A stretch of 64,000 bases of DNA from Gammaproteobacteria bacterium (GCA_026706385.1 JAPOYV010000072.1:1-64000), one strand, 5' to 3'. Positions 45,022 through 57,426 are shown, counted from the stretch's first letter. Program-made: numbers and translations. Notes: generated from the sequence alone by a model not told the origin.

Positions 45022-46197
45022 TCACCCAAGGCCCTTACGGTCTGCAACCGGCAGTCCGTCGGTCGAACCCGCGTAGGCGGTTCTCGTCGGCGCGTGACGG
45101 CCGAAGAACACCTTGCCCGCACCTCGCGCGAATAGGCCCCCGGAGCGCAGTCCGAGCTCCATGCACGCCGCCACGGGGAGATTGTCGTAGCACCAGCGCG
45201 CAAAGTGCTTCCATCGCGGGGCGTGGTAGTTGGCCTTCACCACCTCGCCTGGGTGCGGTGCGCCTCGGTCCAGGTAGTCGGCGATGGCGTCGGCAGCCAC
45301 CTTGCCGAAGCGGTAGCTCAAGTGGATTCCGCCGGCCGTCAGCGGCGACACCATGCCGGCCGCATCGCCGATGAGCAGGACGCGGTCATCATGCAGCGTC
45401 TTGAGCAGCCCGTTGACGGGAATCATGCCGCCTCGTTTGGCTGCCACGCGCCGTTTACTGAAGCCGAAACGACCGTCGATGTGTTCGACGAAACTCGTGA
45501 GGTCGGGTTTTCGCGAGTCGTTGACGGCGAGGCCGACCTGGGTGACGCCGACGCCCGGGACGACCCAGCCGATGTAGCCGGGCGCCCGTTGGCCGTCCAC
45601 GAAACAGTGCAGGCAGTCGCCATCGCTGTCCGCCGCTTCGTACTCGCGCTCGACGCCCTTGAGCAGACGCGTGTTTCGGTCGAGCCCCATCGCCCGCGCC
45701 ACGCGGGAATGCACTCCGTCCGCGCCGACCAGGAAACGGCACGCGTCACCGTGTCCGGCCAGGGCGACGGTTCCGTTCGCCGTCGTCGCCGCCGTGAACG
45801 GGCTGCCGAACCGGACCTCGGCGCCGGCGCGGCGTGCCTGGTCCGCAAGGAACGCCAAGAGCGCCGCTGTGCGGGTGGCCAGGAAGTGGTAGCCGTCACG
45901 GTGCAAATCCACGTGACGGTGACTGGGCGCGTAGAGACGGACTCGCCGAATCTCGCGCACCAGCGCGGGGGGCGCGGCCCATTCGGCCTGGGCTTCCTTG
46001 ACGAGGATGCCCGTGGTGTGGATGTGCTGGCCCGGCGAGGACTGCTGATCGATGACGAGGACCGACAGCCCGCGCTCGGCGGCTCGCTTGGCGCAGGCCA
46101 GCCCGGCGAATCCCGCGCCGACCACGATCACGTCCCAGGTCGCGGACGTTCGGGCCCGACTCGGTCCTGCTGGCGGCGTCTGTGCTCCCGGGCGCAT
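45022..46197 (-). CDS. FAD-dependent reductase of the geranylgeranyl reductase type
   Basis: The 391-residue product has the FAD motif DVIVVGAGFAGLACAKRAAE, VGADGVHSRVARAMGL (GD motif region) and LLIGDAAGMVSPLTAGGIHL, the FAD-ribose segment of PHBH-fold enzymes. The ordering and GMVSPLTAGGIHL are typical of the geranylgeranyl reductase family (ChlP-like), whose members reduce isoprenoid double bonds or act as monooxygenases. Substrate unknown. The ATG at 46197 was chosen; a GTG 6 codons upstream is possible. It lies between the FG-GAP gene and the DUF3500 gene. Confidence 0.75.
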   Translation of the reverse strand: MRPGAQTPPAGPSRARTSATWDVIVVGAGFAGLACAKRAAERGLSVLVIDQQSSPGQHIHTTGILVKEAQAEWAAPPALVREIRRVRLYAPSHRHVDLHRDGYHFLATRTAALLAFLADQARRAGAEVRFGSPFTAATTANGTVALAGHGDACRFLVGADGVHSRVARAMGLDRNTRLLKGVEREYEAADSDGDCLHCFVDGQRAPGYIGWVVPGVGVTQVGLAVNDSRKPDLTSFVEHIDGRFGFSKRRVAAKRGGMIPVNGLLKTLHDDRVLLIGDAAGMVSPLTAGGIHLSYRFGKVAADAIADYLDRGAPHPGEVVKANYHAPRWKHFARWCYDNLPVAACMELGLRSGGLFARGAGKVFFGRHAPTRTAYAGSTDGLPVADRKGLG

Positions 46198-46271
46198 GGT
46201 CCGGAACTCTGCCACTTCGGCACGCAGGCAATTGTGTCGAAACAGCGCAATCCTCTGGGTACCAGCGCGCT

Positions 46272-47666
46272 CTACCGACTCATCACCACCCCGACGCCGC
46301 CGTACTCCTGGTTGCCGTAGCGGAGCAAGAAGTCGTCCCGGCCGTCGCCGTCGAGGTCGATAGCCTCGACCTGCGACGGGTTGCGCCCTTCGAACGGCAG
46401 TCTTACTTCGATCTCCGCGGCCCGCTTGGCCAGCCGGGCGGCGGTGCGTTCGCCGAGGTAGACCGCCAGGCCGTCGTCGGTCCGCTGCACGAAGTCCGTC
46501 AGGCCGTCGCCGTTCACATCGCCGAATCCGAACGGGCTCCGGTCCTGGCTCACCTTGATCTTCCTGGTCACGTCCGGTTCGTCGGCGAATCCCTCCGCCC
46601 CCATGTAGTAGATCTGGATCTCCACCGTCATGGATCGCGTGACCAAGGCCGAGATCAGCTTGCGTACACTGAAGCTGCCGGCGACGACGACGGCGTCCAC
46701 CAGCCCGTCCCCGTTGACGTCCCTCATCTCGACGTCGCCGAACGCGCCGGACTGCAGGATCGCATCCGCCTCCTTCCGGAATGAGAGCCGCCCGTCGACA
46801 TGCGCCCCGAAGTAGAACTCGGTCGCGGAATTGGGGGCCAGAAGGTCCTCTTCCATGTCCATCGTGGAGACGGAGAGGTCGGCGACCCCGTCGCCGTTGT
46901 AGTCGGCGATGTCGTCCAAGACGCGCACCGGTCCGTCGTCATCGACCGTTAAGCTGTCCGGCAGCGGGACATCGGTTGTCTCGACCACGGCGTCCTTGAA
47001 CACCTTGAACCGACCGTCGTGGTGCACGCCGAGGTCCCCGCGCCCGTCGCCGTCGAAATCGAAGGGGTAGACCGGTGGTACGGCGTAGGTGACCGACAGG
47101 CTCGAGTCCATCGCGGGCGGAACGGCGATCTTGACGGGTTCGGCGAATCCGCCGGTGTCGTCCTGGAGGATGATCCACAGACCGTCGAAATCCGGTAGCA
47201 CGATGTCGTCCCGTCCGTCGCCGTTCACGTCCCGGGCCACATCCACGCTGGCTACGCCGCTGGTTTCGCCGCGGTAGATGGTGGGCGGCGGGTCGGTGGC
47301 CAACGGTTTCGGTTCCCATTCGGGCGCGCCGAGCCGGAAGAGGCGCTGACCATCGAAGACGACGAGCTGATCGGCGGCGCCGGTTGCCAGGGTGTCGGCG
47401 AACAGCGCGTCCGGCGGCAATCCGGCTTCGTGTGCGTTCCGCCAGCCGCCTTGGTCGAGGACGTGGACCGCGAACCGCCGGTCGCCGTGTTCGTCCTCTC
47501 CAACGAGTACCAGGGTGGACCCGCCGTCCTGGGATAGTCGCAGAACCTCTGCCGCCCGGAACGTTCCCGCTTCGATGGCGAAGCTCTCGAACGACAGCCC
47601 GACGGCTACATTCGACATCAGTCCGGCCGAGATGCCCGCCAGGACGACCGCCCAGTTTTTCTTCAC
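46272..47666 (-). CDS. FG-GAP/VCBS repeat secreted beta-propeller protein
   Basis: The 464-residue product starts with a signal peptide (KKNWAVVLAGISAGLMSNVA). It has at least six calcium-binding D-x-D-G-D units, for example DVNGDGRDDIVL, DFDGDGRGDLGV, DYNGDGVADLSV, DVNGDGLVDAVV, DVNGDGLTDFVQ and DLDGDGRDDFLL. They form a propeller like integrin alpha chains and are usual in exported or surface proteins. Partners and function are unknown. The start is a GTG 14 bp downstream of prs. No anchor or sorting signal was seen. Confidence 0.8.
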   Translation of the reverse strand: MKKNWAVVLAGISAGLMSNVAVGLSFESFAIEAGTFRAAEVLRLSQDGGSTLVLVGEDEHGDRRFAVHVLDQGGWRNAHEAGLPPDALFADTLATGAADQLVVFDGQRLFRLGAPEWEPKPLATDPPPTIYRGETSGVASVDVARDVNGDGRDDIVLPDFDGLWIILQDDTGGFAEPVKIAVPPAMDSSLSVTYAVPPVYPFDFDGDGRGDLGVHHDGRFKVFKDAVVETTDVPLPDSLTVDDDGPVRVLDDIADYNGDGVADLSVSTMDMEEDLLAPNSATEFYFGAHVDGRLSFRKEADAILQSGAFGDVEMRDVNGDGLVDAVVVAGSFSVRKLISALVTRSMTVEIQIYYMGAEGFADEPDVTRKIKVSQDRSPFGFGDVNGDGLTDFVQRTDDGLAVYLGERTAARLAKRAAEIEVRLPFEGRNPSQVEAIDLDGDGRDDFLLRYGNQEYGGVGVVMSR

Positions 47667-47680
47667 CGCGTCTAGCCCGC

Positions 47681-48622
47681 TCAGGCGAACAACGCCCCTA
47701 CGCTTTCCCCGGTATGGATGCGGCGGATGGCCTCGGCCATCAACTGCGCCACCGACAGGACGTTCACATTGCCGACGCGTTTCTCGTCGGGGACGCTGAC
47801 GGTGTTCGTCACCGTGAGTGACTCGATCGGCGACGCCGCCAGCTTATCGGTGGCGTTGCCGACCAGCACACCGTGGGTCGCACCGGCGAATACGCGCTTC
47901 GCGCCCGCGCGCTCGAGGGTGCGGGCCGTCTCGACCAAGGTGCCGCCGGTCGCGACCTCGTCCTCGAAGATGATCGCGTCGCGCGCGCGGACGTCGCCGA
48001 CGACGTGGCCTTGGCGGACCTCGGTGTCGCTCACCCGCCGCTTGTCGATGATCGCGAGCGGCAGGCCGACGCGGGCGGCGAACTTGCCGGCGCGCTTGGC
48101 GCCGCCGGCGTCCGTGGCCACCACGACGGCGTTGTCCATGTCGCAGGTTTCCTGGAGGTAGTCGGCGATGATGGGGATGGCGGTCAGGTGGTCCACCGGG
48201 ATGGAGAAGAAGCCGTGCACCTGCTCGGCGTGCAGGTCCATCGTCAGTACGCGGTTGGCGCCGGCCGTTTTCAGGAGGTCGGCGATCAGGCGCCCCGCGA
48301 TGGAGATCCGTGGCGCGTCCTTCTTGTCCGAACGTGCGTAGGAGAAGTAGGGGATCACGGCGGTGATGCGGCGGGCGGAGGCGCTGCGCAGGGCGTCCAG
48401 CGTGATCAAGAGCTCGAGGATGTGGTCGCTGGCGGGCTCCGTCAGCGCCTGCACGACGAAGACGTCGCGCTCGCGGACGTTCTCGTCGATCTGCACCGAC
48501 AGGTTGTCGTTGGAGAATCGCGACAGCGTCAGGCTGCTGCGCCGGATGTAGAGGCAGTCGCAGATCGCGTCGGTCAGTTCGGGGTTGGATCGTCCGGCGA
48601 ACACCCGCAGTTCATCGTTCAT
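47681..48622 (-). CDS. prs: Ribose-phosphate pyrophosphokinase
   Basis: The enzyme makes PRPP for purine, pyrimidine, histidine and tryptophan synthesis. The 313-residue product has RFSNDNLSVQIDENVRERDV, IPYFSYARSDKKDAPRISIA, the histidine in DLHAEQVHGFFSIPVDHL, and the PRPP-loop IIFEDEVATGGTL. The acidic pair of this loop reads E-D where most have D-D, so it is a variant class or a second Prs. It lies between valS and an FG-GAP gene, not next to ispE where the housekeeping copy often sits. A clear GGAGAA ribosome site precedes the ATG. Confidence 0.85.
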   Translation of the reverse strand: MNDELRVFAGRSNPELTDAICDCLYIRRSSLTLSRFSNDNLSVQIDENVRERDVFVVQALTEPASDHILELLITLDALRSASARRITAVIPYFSYARSDKKDAPRISIAGRLIADLLKTAGANRVLTMDLHAEQVHGFFSIPVDHLTAIPIIADYLQETCDMDNAVVVATDAGGAKRAGKFAARVGLPLAIIDKRRVSDTEVRQGHVVGDVRARDAIIFEDEVATGGTLVETARTLERAGAKRVFAGATHGVLVGNATDKLAASPIESLTVTNTVSVPDEKRVGNVNVLSVAQLMAEAIRRIHTGESVGALFA

Positions 48623-48649
48623 CCCGTTCTCCTCGCTAGCCGTTTGAAC

Positions 48650-51424
<2,775 letters not shown>

Positions 51425-51468
51425 GGCGATAGCGGCCGGGACCTAAAGCCCCGCCTAGCGCGATCGGA

Positions 51469-51909
51469 TTACTCCCAGTCGTCCAGTTCGTGGTGGAACA
51501 ATCGGTACCCGCGATCCCGGTACTGGCGGTACTTGGCCCGGCCGGTGGCGCGCTGTGGGGCGAGGACGACCTCGGCCACGCGTTCGAAGCGCGCCAGGAA
51601 CGCCGGTATGTCGGGAGCGAGGTTGATCATCATGTCGCCCCCGTCGGGTTCGTCGGTGTCGCTGCCGATCGTGACCGGCGGCATGATGCCGCCGCGCTCG
51701 CCGTCCGCGCGGCCCGAGGGTGCGTGCGGCAGGAACTGCGCGGGCGGGTAGTCCCACATCAACTCGTCGAGCGGCTCGACCGCGCCGGGTTCGGCGCGCA
51801 CGTATACGCGGCTGCCCGCAGCGACCGCTCGGGCCGCGAGGCGCGAGGTGAACCGGTGGCGGGCGATCTCGTCGACGTCGGGCAGGATGTAGAAGTCGAC
51901 GCGCGTCAT
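51469..51909 (-). CDS. holC: DNA polymerase III subunit chi
   Basis: HolC connects the clamp loader to single-stranded DNA-binding protein. The 146-residue product begins TRVDFYILPDVDEIARHRF and has RAEPGAVEPLDELMWDYPP, PVTIGSDTDEPDGGDMMINL and RYRQ-like RAKYRQYRDRGYRLFHHEL, matching HolC in length and layout. Its ATG overlaps the pepA TGA by 4 bp. The upstream frame is open but lies within pepA. Confidence 0.9.
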   Translation of the reverse strand: MTRVDFYILPDVDEIARHRFTSRLAARAVAAGSRVYVRAEPGAVEPLDELMWDYPPAQFLPHAPSGRADGERGGIMPPVTIGSDTDEPDGGDMMINLAPDIPAFLARFERVAEVVLAPQRATGRAKYRQYRDRGYRLFHHELDDWE

Positions 51910-53345
51910 CCGCCGTTCGCGCCTACGGCCAGGAGGTATTCGAACAGTGCCGGTGTCGGCCGCCCGGACGAGCGGCCTTGGCCGAAGGCCGTACCGGCGA
52001 CGTCGAGGTGGGCCCAGGGGAAGGCCTTGGCGAAGCGCGACAGGAAACAGGCGGCCGTGATGGAGCCCGCCGCGCTGCCGCCGATGTTCTTCATGTCGGC
52101 GAAGTTGCTCTTCAATTGGGCCTGGTACTCGTCCCAAAGGGGCATTCGCCACATGCGATCGGCACTGCGTTCGCCCGCGTCCGACAGTGCCGCGGCGAGG
52201 GCGTCGTCATTGGCATAGAGGGCGCTGGCGTGGTGGCCGAGCGCGGTGACCTGGGCACCGGTGAGAGTGGCCACGTCCACCACGGCGCGCGGCGTGAAGC
52301 GTTCCGCATAGGTCATCGCATCGCAGAGCACCAAACGGCCCTCCGCATCGGTGTTTTGGATTTCCACGGTCTGCCCGGACATGGTCGTGACGATGTCGCT
52401 TGGCCGGGATGCGGCGCCGCCGGGCATGTTCTCGGCGGCGGCGACCATCGCCACGACGTTGATCGGCAACTCGGCTGCGATCACGGCCTTCGCGACGCCG
52501 AGCACGCTGGCGGCGCCGCACATGTCGAATTTCATGTCCGCCATGCCGGCGAACCCCTTCATGTTCGTGCCGCCGGTGTCGAAGGTGATGCCCTTGCCGA
52601 TCAGTACCGTCGGAGCGGCATCGGCAGCGCCGCCACGGTAGTGCACGGCGATGAGCTTCGCGGGTTTCCGAGTGCCTTGCGTAACGGAAAGGAAGGCGCC
52701 CATGCCCAACTCGGCCATCTGCGCCTCGTCGATCACGTCCACCCGGACCTTGTCGCCCGCGAGCGCCTGTGCGGCCTCGGCCACGAAGGCCGGATCGCAG
52801 ACGTTGGGTGGCTGGTTGCCGAGATCCTTGGCGAGCGCCATACCCTCGAGCAGTGCCTGTGCATGGCGGGCCGCGCGTCGCGCGTCGACCCGGTTGATGC
52901 CCACCACGCCGACCCGCCTCAGCTTGCGCGGCTTCGGCTTCTTGGACTTGTACGCGTCGAATCGGTAGCTGGCGACGGAGACGGCGTCGAGTGCGAGTCG
53001 CACCTTGCGGTAGTCCCCTAGGTCACGGACTTCGAAGTCGCCCACGCAGAGAGTCGCGTCGGCCACGTCGAGGTCGGCCAGGGCCTTGGCGGTGGCGGCC
53101 ATGTCCTTTCGGTAGTCCGCCGTGCTCGTGGCCTGCGCCTTGCCGACCACGAGGAGACGTGAAGGACGGCCGTTGAGCGCCAGCTTGGTGACCTCGCCGG
53201 TTTCGTTCCGCGTGGTCTCGAGGGCGAGCAGGACCTGCTCCTCGACGCCGAGTTTCTCGGCGATGGTGTGGGCCTTGCCGCGTGGAACGACAAGACAGTC
53301 GGTGGCGATGTCCGGCGGAGTGCCGGTCTTGACGGTGAATTTCAT
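51906..53345 (-). CDS. pepA: Leucyl aminopeptidase (cytosol aminopeptidase, M17)
   Basis: PepA removes N-terminal residues from peptides with two bound metals; in E. coli it also acts in site-specific recombination and regulation. The 479-residue product has the catalytic lysine in LIGKGITFDTGGTNMK, metal ligands in MKFDMCGAASVLG, and the family signature NTDAEGRLVLCDAMTY. The first domain is less conserved, as usual. The gene leads the pepA-holC-valS-prs run and is divergent from lptF. Confidence 0.93.
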   Translation of the reverse strand: MKFTVKTGTPPDIATDCLVVPRGKAHTIAEKLGVEEQVLLALETTRNETGEVTKLALNGRPSRLLVVGKAQATSTADYRKDMAATAKALADLDVADATLCVGDFEVRDLGDYRKVRLALDAVSVASYRFDAYKSKKPKPRKLRRVGVVGINRVDARRAARHAQALLEGMALAKDLGNQPPNVCDPAFVAEAAQALAGDKVRVDVIDEAQMAELGMGAFLSVTQGTRKPAKLIAVHYRGGAADAAPTVLIGKGITFDTGGTNMKGFAGMADMKFDMCGAASVLGVAKAVIAAELPINVVAMVAAAENMPGGAASRPSDIVTTMSGQTVEIQNTDAEGRLVLCDAMTYAERFTPRAVVDVATLTGAQVTALGHHASALYANDDALAAALSDAGERSADRMWRMPLWDEYQAQLKSNFADMKNIGGSAAGSITAACFLSRFAKAFPWAHLDVAGTAFGQGRSSGRPTPALFEYLLAVGANGG

Positions 53346-53396
53346 GGCTTTCGCGAGGGCGGGAAGTCCTGGTGTTCTTGAACGCGGTTTGAGCTT

Positions 53397-53412
53397 AACG
53401 GCCTTGGCCGTT
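53397..53412. promoter_or_regulatory. Inverted repeat between divergent pepA and lptF
   Basis: AACGGCC and GGCCGTT are perfect inverted copies with two bases between. The site lies in the 239-bp gap between the two starts and could be an operator; no regulator is identified. No well-formed promoter boxes were seen in the gap. Confidence 0.35.
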
Positions 53413-53584
53413 CGATGGGGCGCCTGCCTCGCTGCCGCATTCTAACGGGTTTCACAGAGATGTCCTGATGGCCGAAAGGGCAAGGATCCGTGCCCGTCGT
53501 GCTGACCGACCCACCGCTTGGCACATCCTGTTAGGGTGCGGCCATGGTGGTTCCCGCGGAGCGTTCTTGGGTCCGGGCGTGGTA

Positions 53585-54634
53585 ATGGCCGGCGTTGCCT
53601 TTCGCTACGTAAGCCGCGAGTGGCTAACCGTTTTCGCCGGACTCTTGGGCCTCTTGCTAGCCGTGGGTCTGGGCGGACGGTTCATCGGCTTCCTTCAGGA
53701 AGCGGCCACCGGTCGCTTCACGGCCGAGGCCCTCTGGCTGCTGGTGGCCTTCCGCGTGCCGGAGTTCGTGCAGGTCACCGTGCCGTTCGCGCTGTACCTG
53801 GCGCTGCTCCTGACCTTCTCCCGGCTGCACGCCGAGCAGGAGCACGTGGTGCTGGTGACGGGTGGCGTGCGGCCCCGGCGCATGCTGTTGTGGCTGCTTG
53901 CGAGCGCCGCGCCGGTCGCCTTAGTCGTCGCCGTGCTGTCCTTCGTCGTGACCCCGGAAGCGCGTCGCCTGTACGCGGATCTGTCCCTTGAACAGCTCGT
54001 GGACAGCGAGCTGGATGCGGTCATCGCGGGCGCGTTCCACGTCTACGGCGAAGGCCGGCGAACGACCTATGCACGCACCGTGGATCGTGACGCCAACCGC
54101 CTCGAGGACGTGTTCATGGCGGAACGCAACGGGCCGGTCAGCGTCACGGTGTGGGCCGACGCGGCGCAGCAGCACCGCGTCGCGGAGTCGGGCCGATTCC
54201 TCGAGCTCAGCGACGGGCTGCGCTACGAAGGCGTGCCGGGAGAGTCGCCGTACCGGGTGGTCGAGTTTGCCCGCCTGAGCCAGCGCATCGATCGTGCGCC
54301 GCCCGTGCCGCTGGACGATGCGCGGCGCACGGCGAGTGGTGAACTCGCACTTGATGATCCCAGGCAAGCCGCCGAGTGGCAGTGGCGCGCAGCGTTTCCG
54401 GTGATGTGCCTCGTTTCGGTCGTCCTCGCGATCGGGGTGGCGAGACCAGCTCCGCGCGCTGGGCGCTTCTCGCGTCTCTTGCCGGGTGTTGGCCTGTTCG
54501 TCGTCTACTACCTGCTGCTCGTCTTCGCGCGGGATTTCGTCGCCGACGGATTGCTCGGCACGATGCCCGGGCTGTGGCCTATGCACTTGATATTCCTCGC
54601 GACGGGGGCGTGGCTGGTTGCCCGGGGGCGCTGA
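53585..54634 (+). CDS. lptF: LPS export permease LptF
   Basis: LptF and LptG form the membrane part of the LptB2FG ABC transporter that extracts LPS from the inner membrane. The 349-residue product has the N-terminal FRYVSREWLTVFAGLLGLLL helix, PEFVQVTVPFALYLALLLTF, a periplasmic beta-jellyroll middle domain, and three C-terminal helices. I chose the ATG at 53585 as the conserved RYVSREWL begins just after; the frame is open to 53468. It is followed by lptG after 2 bp. Confidence 0.9.
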   Translation: MAGVAFRYVSREWLTVFAGLLGLLLAVGLGGRFIGFLQEAATGRFTAEALWLLVAFRVPEFVQVTVPFALYLALLLTFSRLHAEQEHVVLVTGGVRPRRMLLWLLASAAPVALVVAVLSFVVTPEARRLYADLSLEQLVDSELDAVIAGAFHVYGEGRRTTYARTVDRDANRLEDVFMAERNGPVSVTVWADAAQQHRVAESGRFLELSDGLRYEGVPGESPYRVVEFARLSQRIDRAPPVPLDDARRTASGELALDDPRQAAEWQWRAAFPVMCLVSVVLAIGVARPAPRAGRFSRLLPGVGLFVVYYLLLVFARDFVADGLLGTMPGLWPMHLIFLATGAWLVARGR

Positions 54635-54636
54635 CG

Positions 54637-55710
54637 ATGACCTACGGCGGACAGATGGATCGCTATCTTGCGGCCACCGTGTGGCGATCGATCGGCGTCG
54701 TGCTGATCTGTCTGCTGACGGTGGTGACGCTGTTCACAGTCGTCGACGAGTTGAGCGACATCACCCCGGGCTACACCGAGGCGCATGCGCTGCTCTACGT
54801 CCTCTACAACACGCCGCGACGGCTCTACGAGATCGTGCCGTACGGCGTCTTCATCGGTGCCCTTGTGGGCTTGGGCGTACTGGCCAGCCACGCGGAACTG
54901 ACCGTTCTGCGCAGCGTTGGCGTCTCACTCGGCCGGCTGTTCGCGAGTACCGCCGTAGCCGCGCTGGTGGTGCTGTTCGGCAACGTGGCCTTAGGCGAGT
55001 TCGTAGCTTCCGCCGCCGAGGACGCTGCCAACACCCTGAAGCTGCGGGTCGCGCGGGGTGACGGGAGCGGCGCCATCGATTCGACCACGTGGTATCGCGA
55101 CGGCGAGGTCATCACCAGCGTGGACGGGTACGCGGGCGACGGGGCGTTGATCGGCATCCGCCAGTTCGTGGTCCGGGACGGGCGACTGGTCGCCAGCCGG
55201 CGGGCCGACACTGCCGAGTACGTGGCCGGGACGGGCCAATGGCGCCTTGAGGACGTTGTCGAGACGCGGTTCCTGGGTGGTGCGACCTCGGTTCGCCGGG
55301 TCGATGCGATGGCTTGGGAGAGCGGGACCGCGGCGGCGTTGCTCAGCGCCAAGGCGCTGTTCGACCCGGGCAAGCTGTCGCTTCGCGACCTGGCTTCTCG
55401 CATCGACTACTTGGTAGGCGAGGGTCTGGATGCAACGCGCTACCAGGTCGCGTTCTGGGCCAAGCTTCTGCAACCCGCGGCGGTCCTCGGGCTGGTGCTG
55501 CTGGCCTTGGCGTTCGTGGTCGGGCCGATGCGTGAGGCGGGCCTCGGCGCCCGGTTGGCGGTTGGCATCGCCGTTGGCATCGCCTTCAAGTACCTGATCG
55601 ACCTGTTCGGGCCGGTCAGCATCGTGTTCGCGATCCCACCCTGGCTCGCCATGCTGGCGCCGGTCGTCGTCTGCTGGCTGGCGGGCGGGTTGCTGATTCG
55701 GCGCGCGTGA
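54637..55710 (+). CDS. lptG: LPS export permease LptG
   Basis: The 357-residue product pairs with LptF. It has MDRYLAATVWRSIGVVLICL at the N-terminus, LYNTPRRLYEIVPYGVFIGALV (first coupling-helix region; the family has P.R.YE..P), a periplasmic jellyroll domain around residues 130-230, and a C-terminal group of three helices. The ATG at 54637 is used; one at 54655 is equally good by family alignment. It is convergent with the RDD gene. Confidence 0.9.
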   Translation: MTYGGQMDRYLAATVWRSIGVVLICLLTVVTLFTVVDELSDITPGYTEAHALLYVLYNTPRRLYEIVPYGVFIGALVGLGVLASHAELTVLRSVGVSLGRLFASTAVAALVVLFGNVALGEFVASAAEDAANTLKLRVARGDGSGAIDSTTWYRDGEVITSVDGYAGDGALIGIRQFVVRDGRLVASRRADTAEYVAGTGQWRLEDVVETRFLGGATSVRRVDAMAWESGTAAALLSAKALFDPGKLSLRDLASRIDYLVGEGLDATRYQVAFWAKLLQPAAVLGLVLLALAFVVGPMREAGLGARLAVGIAVGIAFKYLIDLFGPVSIVFAIPPWLAMLAPVVVCWLAGGLLIRRA

Positions 55711-55756
55711 CGGGCTGGGAACCGTCGCTAGGCCGGAATGCGGACGTGGCTCGCTT

Positions 55757-56179
55757 CTATGAACCTTTGCGCAGGCGGGGCGGTTCGCGGACCACTTCGC
55801 TCGCGGAGAACCGGTCGCCCCAGGTGCGCTTGTCGCGGTCGAACCACATCCAGGCGAAACCAAGCCCAAGGGTCAGGAAGCTGGCCAGTCCGGCGACGAA
55901 GCGTCTGAGCGCCTGGGTCGGCCGGAAGGGTCCGGCGCACTGCAGTTTGAGCCGCCAGGCGAGCATGCCGAGCGTCTGTCCACGGCGGCACCAGAAGAAG
56001 GCGAAGTAGGCGTACAACTCCACGAACAGCAGGCTCTGCACCCAGGCGCCCACCACCGCATCCCCGATCACCGTCACCAGCCCCACGATGGTCGCTATCC
56101 AGATGCCGAGGACGGCGAGCGTGTCGTACAGCATGGCAGCGAACCGGTAACGCAACGCGGCTTTCACCTGACCGGTCAT
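55757..56179 (-). CDS. RDD family membrane protein
   Basis: The 140-residue product has the RDD pattern: an N-terminal RYRFAAMLYDTLAVLGIW with the R..A...D motif, a middle helix, QTLGMLAWRLKLQ and a C-terminal WMWFDRDKRTWGDRFSASEVV, where D..R...D is family-defining. RDD proteins are small membrane proteins of uncertain role, possibly ion or compatible-solute transport. The gene begins 2 bp after the MFS gene, so both are probably in one operon. The reading frame is open upstream through the MFS gene, but the ATG at 56179 fits the family. Confidence 0.8.
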   Translation of the reverse strand: MTGQVKAALRYRFAAMLYDTLAVLGIWIATIVGLVTVIGDAVVGAWVQSLLFVELYAYFAFFWCRRGQTLGMLAWRLKLQCAGPFRPTQALRRFVAGLASFLTLGLGFAWMWFDRDKRTWGDRFSASEVVREPPRLRKGS

Positions 56180-56181
56180 TC

Positions 56182-57426
56182 TCAGCGCCCCAGATCGTCG
56201 GCCAGCGTGCGCGTCGCGGCGACGTAGTGCGCTGCGCACCAGCCGAGCACGGGCAGGATGAGCACGAGTGCCCAGCGCAGCGAATCGGGGCCGAGTTGTG
56301 GCATCAGCAGGTCGGAGACCACGCCGATCGTCGTCGGTCCGAGACCGAGGCCGATCATGTTCGCGAAGAACAGGACGATGCTCGACGCCATGGCGCGCAG
56401 CCGAATCGGGGCGAGGGATTGGACCATGGCGAACGTCGGCCCCATCACCAGCGCGCCGAGGAAACTCGGCGCGAAATAGACGATCAGCGTGACCGTGGCG
56501 TTCCCGGCGAACAGCACGACCACGTAGAGCGGGATCGACGCGATCAGGCCCGCCGCCACGACGAACAGGTACCAACGCTTGTCGTCGACGCCGAGCCGGT
56601 CGCCCAGGTAGCCCCCGAAGAAGCTGCCGAGCACGCCGGACACGAAGCCGACCGGCCCGACCCAGGCGGCGATTTCGGCGGTGTTCAAACCGTGCACGCG
56701 GCCGAGGAGAGCCGGAAACCAGGCGTTGAAGGCGAAGATGGCGAACGAGGACAGCGCGAACGCCACCGTGATGTGGCGAAAGGAGGGAATCCGCCACAGC
56801 GCCGCCAACGAGGCGCCGAACGGGGGCTGGGGCGCCGCGTCGCCACTTCGCTCGGGTTCCGGCACGGTGAGCTTGACGACCAGGGCGATCGCGATTCCGG
56901 GCAAGCCGACGGCGAGGAACGCCGCGCGCCAGCCCCACAGTTCGGCGATGAAACCGCCGGCCATGAGGCCGATCAGCGCCCCCGCGGGGACGCCCATCTG
57001 GTAGATGGCGATCGCCGTGCCGCGCCGTTCCTCGGGGAACAGGTCCGCGATCATGGCGTGCGCCGGCGGCGTGAGACCGGCTTCGCCGACGCCGACGCCA
57101 AGGCGCGCCAGCGCAAGCTGCACGAAGTTCTGCGCCAGGCCGCACACCGCGGTCATGGCACTCCACAGCGCCACGGCGCCGGCGATGATGTCGACTCGCC
57201 GGCCGCGGTCGGCCATGCGCGCGATGGGGATGCCGAGGGTGGCGTAGAGGGCCGCGAACGCGAATCCCGAGATCACGCCGAGTTGCCAATCCGCAAGCCC
57301 CAGGTCCGCCTTGATGGGCTCGACGAGGATGTTGACGATCTGCCGGTCGACGAAGTTCAGGAAGTACAGCGCCACCAGCATGCCGAGCACGTAGTTGCGG
57401 CGCGCGTTGGAGATCGGCAAGGACAT
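56182..57426 (-). CDS. MFS transporter, Spinster-like
   Basis: The 414-residue product has twelve predicted helices. The N-terminal NYVLGMLVALYFLNFVDRQI, FAALYATLGIPIARMADRGRR with the loop-2/3 signature, LARLGVGVGEAGLTPPAHAM, and FPEERRGTAIAIYQMGVPAG are typical of the Spinster-type transporters common in environmental proteobacteria. Substrate unknown. It is divergent from the PhyH gene (57 bp between starts) and cotranscribed with the RDD gene. Confidence 0.82.
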   Translation of the reverse strand: MSLPISNARRNYVLGMLVALYFLNFVDRQIVNILVEPIKADLGLADWQLGVISGFAFAALYATLGIPIARMADRGRRVDIIAGAVALWSAMTAVCGLAQNFVQLALARLGVGVGEAGLTPPAHAMIADLFPEERRGTAIAIYQMGVPAGALIGLMAGGFIAELWGWRAAFLAVGLPGIAIALVVKLTVPEPERSGDAAPQPPFGASLAALWRIPSFRHITVAFALSSFAIFAFNAWFPALLGRVHGLNTAEIAAWVGPVGFVSGVLGSFFGGYLGDRLGVDDKRWYLFVVAAGLIASIPLYVVVLFAGNATVTLIVYFAPSFLGALVMGPTFAMVQSLAPIRLRAMASSIVLFFANMIGLGLGPTTIGVVSDLLMPQLGPDSLRWALVLILPVLGWCAAHYVAATRTLADDLGR

